From positions 184,768-220,725 of the forward strand of contig NZ_QUAK01000149.1 of assembly GCF_003429565.1 (NCBI RefSeq): a stretch of 35,958 nucleotides of DNA, written 5' to 3'. This document shows positions 32,480-35,958 of this stretch, one piece after another. Made by a program: the position numbers and the translations under genes. Below the pieces are notes generated by a model that was not told where the DNA came from, made no database searches, and worked only from the letters and a program-made list of their open reading frames with translations. Every line of letters starts with the position of its first letter. The stretch's first letter is position 1. The DNA comes from Streptomyces triticagri (GTDB lineage Bacteria > Actinomycetota > Actinomycetes > Streptomycetales > Streptomycetaceae).

Positions 32480-33546
32480 ACCCTCCGAGGACCAACGCGC
32501 GGCGACTCCACGACCCCGATCTGCGCGGCTTCGCGAGCGACAACTACGCGGGCGCCCACCCCGAAGTGCTCGCCGCCCTCGCCCTCGCCAACGGCGGCCA
32601 CCAGGTCGCCTACGGCGGGGACCAGTACACCGAGCGCCTCCAGCAGACGATCCGCGGCCACTTCGGTGCCACGGCCGAGGCCTTCCCGGTGTTCAACGGC
32701 ACCGGGGCCAACGTCACCGCGCTGCAGGCCCTCACCGACCGCTGGGGCGCGGTGATCTGCGCCGACACCGCACACATCCACGTCGACGAGGGCGGCGCCC
32801 CGGAGCGCATGGCCGGCCTCAAACTGCTCACGGTGCCCACACCGCACGGCAAGCTCACCCCCGAGCTGATCGACCGCGAGGCGTACGGCTGGGACGACGA
32901 GCACCGGGCCATGCCGCAGGTCGTCTCGATCACCCAGAACACCGAACTGGGCACGGTCTACACGCCCGAGGAGATCCGCGCGATCTGCGACCACGCCCAC
33001 GAGCGCGGCATGAAGGTGCACTTGGACGGCGCGCGGATAGCCAACGCCGCCGCCTCCCTCGACGTCCCCATGCGTACCTTCACCAACCGCGCGGGCGTCG
33101 ACATCCTCTCCTTCGGCGGCACCAAGAACGGCATGCTGTTCGGCGAGGCCGTGGTCGTCCTGAACCCCGACGCGGTCAGCCACCTCAAGCATCTGCGCAA
33201 GATGTCCATGCAGCTGGCCTCCAAGATGCGCTTCGTCTCGGTGCAGTTGGAGGCGCTGCTCGCCAAGGACCTCTGGCTGCGCAACGCCCGGCACTCCAAC
33301 GAGATGGCCCAGCGCCTCGCCGAGGGCGTACGGTCCGTGCCCGGCGTCGAGATCCTGCATCCCGTACAGGCCAACGCGGTCTTCGCACGCCTGCCGCACG
33401 CGGTGAGCGAACGGCTGCAGCAGCGTTACCGCTTCTACTTCTGGGACGAGGCCGCCGGCGATGTGCGCTGGATGTGCTCCTTCGACACCACTCAGGACGA
33501 CGTCGACGGGTTCCTCGCCGCCCTCAAGGAGGAGATGGCGCGCTAG
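32476..33546 (+). CDS. Threonine-aldolase/beta-eliminating-lyase family PLP enzyme
   Basis: 356 residues, fold type I. The N-terminal FASDNYAGAHPEVLAAL and YGGDQYTERLQ match low-specificity L-threonine aldolases. PLP is held by HLDGARIAN (D184) and the Schiff-base Lys217 in LSFGGTKNGM. Such enzymes cleave beta-hydroxy amino acids (threonine to glycine and acetaldehyde) or catalyse related eliminations. The GTG start overlaps the SDR stop (GTGA); an upstream in-frame GTG at 32458 is less likely. Being coupled to an SDR and DUF6421, it may act in a dedicated pathway on a hydroxy-amino acid; this is inference. Confidence 0.92.
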   Translation: MNPPRTNARRLHDPDLRGFASDNYAGAHPEVLAALALANGGHQVAYGGDQYTERLQQTIRGHFGATAEAFPVFNGTGANVTALQALTDRWGAVICADTAHIHVDEGGAPERMAGLKLLTVPTPHGKLTPELIDREAYGWDDEHRAMPQVVSITQNTELGTVYTPEEIRAICDHAHERGMKVHLDGARIANAAASLDVPMRTFTNRAGVDILSFGGTKNGMLFGEAVVVLNPDAVSHLKHLRKMSMQLASKMRFVSVQLEALLAKDLWLRNARHSNEMAQRLAEGVRSVPGVEILHPVQANAVFARLPHAVSERLQQRYRFYFWDEAAGDVRWMCSFDTTQDDVDGFLAALKEEMAR

Positions 33547-33573
33547 CCCCGACGCGGTGTGCCGAGAGACACT

Positions 33574-33608
33574 TCGGCCCCCGTTCCCGGTCCGTGAACG
33601 GGGGCCGA
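33574..33608. terminator. Terminator between the lyase and plsC genes
   Basis: TCGGCCCCCGTTC (33574-33586) pairs perfectly with GAACGGGGGCCGA (33596-33608), 9-nt loop, in a convergent intergenic region. Confidence 0.9.
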
Positions 33609-33630
33609 GCGCATTCGAGCTGACCGGCGC

Positions 33631-34353
33631 TCAGCCGGCCTCCTTCACCTGCGCGGGAGCGGGGGCGGTGCCGCCCAAGTGCGCGGGCACCCACCAGGTG
33701 TCGTCCGGGCCCTTGGGACGTACCGGATACGCGCGCTGTGCCGTCTCCAGGAGATCCTGCATCCGGTCCTTGACCTTGCGGGTCAGCGCACCCGCGTACT
33801 GGTCGCGGGAAGCCTCGATGGCCTCGCCCACCCGGATGGTGATCGGGATGTGGCTGCGCTTGAGGTTGCGCGGGTGCCCCTTGGTCCACAGCCGCTGCGT
33901 ACCCCAGAGCGCCACCGGGATCAACGGGACCCCGGCTTCCTGGGCCATGCGCACCGCACCGGACTTGAAGCTCTTCAGGGTGAACGACTGCGAGATCGTC
34001 GCCTCGGGGAACACCCCGATGATTTCGCCCGAGCGCAGGGAGTCCAGTGCGTGCGCGTACGCGGCCTCGCCGCGCTTGCGGTCGACCGGGATGTGCTTCA
34101 TGCCGCGCATCAGCGGTCCGGACACCTTGTTGCGGAACACCGACTCCTTGGCCATGAAGCGGACCAGACGCTTCTGCGGCCGCGCGGCGAGTCCCGCGAA
34201 GATGAAGTCCATGTAGCCGATGTGGTTGCTGACCAGAACGGCACCGCCGGACCGCGGAATGTGCTCCGAGCCCTTGCAGTCGATCTTCAGATCCAGCGCC
34301 TTGAACAGCGTCAGAGCTGCACCGATGACCGGACGGTAGACGAGTTCTGCCAT
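33631..34353 (-). CDS. 1-acyl-sn-glycerol-3-phosphate acyltransferase (PlsC-like)
   Basis: Acylates lysophosphatidic acid to phosphatidic acid in phospholipid synthesis, at the membrane. 240 residues. The catalytic H-x4-D box is NHIGYMDF (H44, D49). The phosphate-binding RNKVSGPLMRGMKHIPVDR and FPEATIS (variant of FPEGTxS) are also in order, followed by VPLIPVALWGTQ. The tail is Pro/Ala-rich. The ATG at 34353 gives MAELVYRP; AGGAGG is rather far upstream (about 14 bases). Other acyl acceptors are possible. A palindromic element lies 52-75 bp before the start. Confidence 0.9.
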   Translation of the reverse strand: MAELVYRPVIGAALTLFKALDLKIDCKGSEHIPRSGGAVLVSNHIGYMDFIFAGLAARPQKRLVRFMAKESVFRNKVSGPLMRGMKHIPVDRKRGEAAYAHALDSLRSGEIIGVFPEATISQSFTLKSFKSGAVRMAQEAGVPLIPVALWGTQRLWTKGHPRNLKRSHIPITIRVGEAIEASRDQYAGALTRKVKDRMQDLLETAQRAYPVRPKGPDDTWWVPAHLGGTAPAPAQVKEAG

Positions 34354-34404
34354 GGGCGGCGTGGACCCTCCTGTGCGCTGGGGAAGGGTTCCCCCCGGCG
34401 TGAA

Positions 34405-34428
34405 GTTACGGGCCCGTAGGTTACGGGC
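34405..34428 (-). promoter_or_regulatory. Operator-like palindrome and direct repeat upstream of plsC
   Basis: GTTACGGGC occurs at 34405-34413 and 34420-34428, and the first copy is part of the perfect palindrome TACGGGCCCGTA (34407-34418). On the minus strand TAACCT or TAACTT could serve as -10. Confidence 0.45.
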
Positions 34429-34632
34429 TTGTGGCGATCGTGCCCGAATCCAGCCGTCGTAGCCACCCCCCAGGGCTCTCAGCAGGGAGATTCTCGTCAC
34501 GTGATCGCCCATCGGCACCGGGCGGCCGGGGTCCGTGCGGAACGCACCGACCGGCGGGAATGCCTGCCGGTCCGCCGCTGCTGCACACGACCGAGGACGG
34601 ACACGCGGGAGACAGTGACGGAGTGAACGGGC

Positions 34633-34953
34633 ATGACTGAGGCCGTACGAGAGCTGGGCGCCGAGGAGTTGGGCGGCGAGCTCGGCACGGTGGCGACGCT
34701 GGTGCAGTTCTCCAGCGCCTTCTGCCAGCCGTGCCGGGCGACCCGCCGCATCCTCAGCGATGTCGCCGAGGTCGTTCCGGGAGTCAGGCACATCGAGATC
34801 GACGCCGAGGCCCATCTCGATCTCGTCCGTGAACTCGCCGTCGAGCGCACACCCACGGTGCTCGTACTCGACCGGGACGGCCGGGTCGTCCGCCGAGCAG
34901 AAGGACAGCCACGGAAGCACGAAGTGATCGCCGCGCTCGGCACCGCGCTGTGA
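34633..34953 (+). CDS. Small thioredoxin-family protein
   Basis: 106 residues, a single thioredoxin fold. The redox site is FSSAFCQPCRATRRIL (C-Q-P-C instead of the usual CGPC), with the cis-Pro in ERTPTVLVLDRDG. No signal peptide, so cytosolic. It may reduce disulfides or act as a specialised thiol-disulfide partner. The ATG has GGAGTGAACGGGC before it, a modest ribosome-binding site. Confidence 0.92.
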   Translation: MTEAVRELGAEELGGELGTVATLVQFSSAFCQPCRATRRILSDVAEVVPGVRHIEIDAEAHLDLVRELAVERTPTVLVLDRDGRVVRRAEGQPRKHEVIAALGTAL

Positions 34954-35006
34954 GAAAGGGGCATGCCGCAGGGTCCGTGAGCCATCTCCCATCGGACGAG
35001 GCGCAC

Positions 35007-35036
35007 TTGACCGGGGCGGTCCCTCCTCGTCAGCCT
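35007..35036 (+). promoter_or_regulatory. Promoter of the leader peptide / flavin reductase unit
   Basis: TTGACC (35007-35012), 18-bp spacer, CAGCCT (35031-35036), then six bases to the leader ATG. Transcription would begin at the leader start codon, i.e. leaderless. Confidence 0.55.
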
Positions 35037-35042
35037 GGGTGC

Positions 35043-35123
35043 ATGCCGTCCGAGCTCCTTCTGTTCGCGCGGGTCCACGTGGATCTGGCGCGTCACGCCA
35101 GCGCGCGCTGTCCGGGTCCTTGA
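35043..35123 (+). CDS. 26-residue leader peptide (HVDL...C type)
   Basis: MPSELLLFARVHVDLARHAS continuing ARCPGP. It carries the RxHVDLxRxxSAxC pattern of short actinobacterial leader peptides that precede sulphur- and cysteine-related genes. The peptide ends 41 bp before the flavin reductase, and its stop codon lies in the loop of a predicted stem-loop. It probably senses translation of its Arg/Cys codons to control the downstream gene. The start is six bases after a -10, so the peptide is likely translated from a leaderless mRNA. Confidence 0.75.
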   Translation: MPSELLLFARVHVDLARHASARCPGP

Positions 35124-35137
35124 GCAACCACGGACCC
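35114..35137 (+). promoter_or_regulatory. Stem-loop overlapping the leader-peptide stop
   Basis: GGGTCC (35114-35119) pairs with GGACCC (35132-35137); the 12-nt loop contains the leader TGA. Ribosome position would open or close it. It lies about 20 nt before the reductase ribosome-binding site. Confidence 0.5.
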
Positions 35138-35164
35138 CGCACACCACGCCAGAAGGACAATTCC

Positions 35165-35671
35165 ATGACGGTCACCCCCGCGGCTGACGCCGCCCAGCTC
35201 GCTTCGCCCCAGCTCCTGCGCTCGGTCTTCCGGCAGCACGCCGCCGGCGTCGCCGTGATCACCGCTGCGGGCCCGCATCCCGTCGGCTTCACCGCCACCT
35301 CGCTCACCTCGGCGGCCGCCGAGCCGCCCCTGATCTCCTTCGGCATCGGCATCGGCTCGTCGAGCTGGCCGGTGATATCCACCGCCGAGTACGTGGGGGT
35401 CCATGTGCTGGGTGAGCACCAGCGCGAGCTCGCCGGCACGTTCGCCACCAGCGGGGCCGACCGATTCGCCGCGCCGACCCGGTGGCACGAGGGTCCTGAG
35501 GGCGTCCCCGTCCTGGAGGGCGTGGTGGCGTGGCTGGTGTGCCGGATCGTGGCACGCGTCCCGGCCGGCGACCATCGGCTCGTGGTGGCCGAGGTCGAGG
35601 TCGGGGACCCTTCGGGCGGCGGCCGTCCGCTGCTCTATCACGGCGGCCGCTTCCGGGAACTGCGCGACTGA
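35165..35671 (+). CDS. Flavin reductase-like, FMN-binding split-barrel protein
   Basis: 168 residues. FRQHAAGVAVITAAGPHPVGFTATSLTSAAAEPPLISFGIG is the flavin-binding core of NADH:FMN oxidoreductases that supply FMNH2 to two-component monooxygenases. GVHVLGEHQRELAGTFATSGADRF and the closing HRLVVAEVEVGD and PLLYHGGRFREL also fit. ATG with AAGGA seven bases upstream. The leader peptide before it suggests a role in sulphur metabolism, for example desulfonation, but no monooxygenase gene is in the window. Confidence 0.93.
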   Translation: MTVTPAADAAQLASPQLLRSVFRQHAAGVAVITAAGPHPVGFTATSLTSAAAEPPLISFGIGIGSSSWPVISTAEYVGVHVLGEHQRELAGTFATSGADRFAAPTRWHEGPEGVPVLEGVVAWLVCRIVARVPAGDHRLVVAEVEVGDPSGGGRPLLYHGGRFRELRD

Positions 35672-35747
35672 CGCGGCCGCGCCGGCTCTCCCGCACTGCA
35701 GCGCCCCGAAGGCGTTGGGTACATCACAGGCCCAAGCGATTGCTTAC

Positions 35748-35767
35748 GTACAAGTAGCTGGTTGTAC
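35748..35767. promoter_or_regulatory. Inverted repeat GTACAA-N8-TTGTAC upstream of etfB
   Basis: Perfect 6-bp arms with an 8-bp spacer in an AT-rich stretch, about 115 bp before etfB. It has the form of an operator for a dimeric regulator. A TAATAT hexamer follows at 35775-35780. Confidence 0.5.
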
Positions 35768-35880
35768 TGGTGAGTAATATTCTGTTGGGGCGCGGGTCGC
35801 CGCGTACGGAATGGGCCGCTCCCGGCGCTTATGCTGCCGGAGAGGCAGACCGACGAAGACGATGCAGTAGGAGAGCCGGC

Positions 35881-35958
35881 GTGAGCTTGAGGATCGTTGT
35901 CTGTGTGAAGTATGTGCCGGACGCCACCGGTGACCGTCAGTTCGCGGATGATCTGACG
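35881..35958 (+). CDS. etfB: Electron transfer flavoprotein beta subunit (5' end only)
   Basis: Only 26 codons are in the window. They read VSLRIVVCVKYVPDATGDRQ and then FADDLT, the characteristic start of actinobacterial EtfB, including the VKYVPD segment of the nucleotide-binding fold. GTG with AGGAG eight bases upstream. With EtfA it shuttles electrons from acyl-CoA dehydrogenases to the quinone pool. The gene runs off the right edge. Confidence 0.9.
   Translation, partial: MSLRIVVCVKYVPDATGDRQFADDLT

Noticed and set aside
34354..35448. Extension of the plsC frame upstream to about 605 codons
   Set aside because: The extra part is antisense to the thioredoxin, leader peptide and flavin reductase genes and has no domain.

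Overview
The window is high-GC actinobacterial chromosome, almost certainly Streptomyces. Pointers are the strong G/C bias at third codon positions, frequent GTG and TTG starts, monomeric NADP-isocitrate dehydrogenase, a B12 riboswitch before metE, DasR-like and PafBC-like promoter motifs, a bL37-type mini ribosomal protein, and a leader peptide of the actinobacterial HVDL...C type. I see no rRNA, tRNA, insertion sequence, prophage or CRISPR array. It reads as ordinary core or near-core chromosome with accessory metabolic genes.

Layout. 1-6.6 kb (minus strand): icd (3' end cut by the window edge), a HAD phosphatase, an Lrp/AsnC regulator and metE, which is preceded by a cobalamin riboswitch. 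6.8-9.6 kb (plus): a FUSC-type membrane protein and a secondary 6-phosphogluconolactonase-like beta-propeller with a DasR-like operator. 9.6-11.9 kb (minus): a CbiX-like protein without the usual active-site His, and an N-acetylglucosamine-kinase-like ATPase carrying a perfect 33-bp tandem duplication. 12-15.6 kb: a leaderless uracil-DNA glycosylase, a six-Asp-box sialidase/BNR-like protein behind a PafBC-type DNA-damage promoter, and a divergent, apparently leaderless pair, homocysteine methyltransferase and type II dehydroquinase. 15.8-22.9 kb: secreted endonuclease I, an NCS2 nucleobase permease, an FprA-type ferredoxin reductase, a DUF305 lipoprotein divergent from a secreted LVIVD propeller, and a TetR regulator whose 3' end overlaps the LVIVD gene. 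23.1-28.4 kb (minus): the 25-codon bL37 gene, HAD hydrolase, PAP2 phosphatase, M56 metallopeptidase, DUF5134 protein, cytochrome P450 and VOC protein. 28.5-33.5 kb: GNAT acetyltransferase, glycerophosphodiesterase and a tight operon DUF6421 - SDR - PLP lyase. 33.6 kb to end: PlsC acyltransferase, a small thioredoxin, a leader peptide with a flavin reductase, and the start of etfB.

How genes work together. metE (B12-independent methionine synthase, riboswitch-controlled) and mmuM (homocysteine S-methyltransferase) both make methionine, and an Lrp-type regulator lies just downstream of metE. The lactonase with its DasR-like site and the GlcNAc-kinase-like gene both suggest an amino-sugar link. 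The uracil-DNA glycosylase lies next to a gene with a damage-type promoter. The parts of most novelty value are the DUF6421 operon, whose first protein carries a zincin-like HDxxH...EExRxD pattern, the leader peptide plus stem-loop before the flavin reductase, and the hairpin-rich spacer beside bL37. All functional calls come from reading sequence and motifs; no database search was run.
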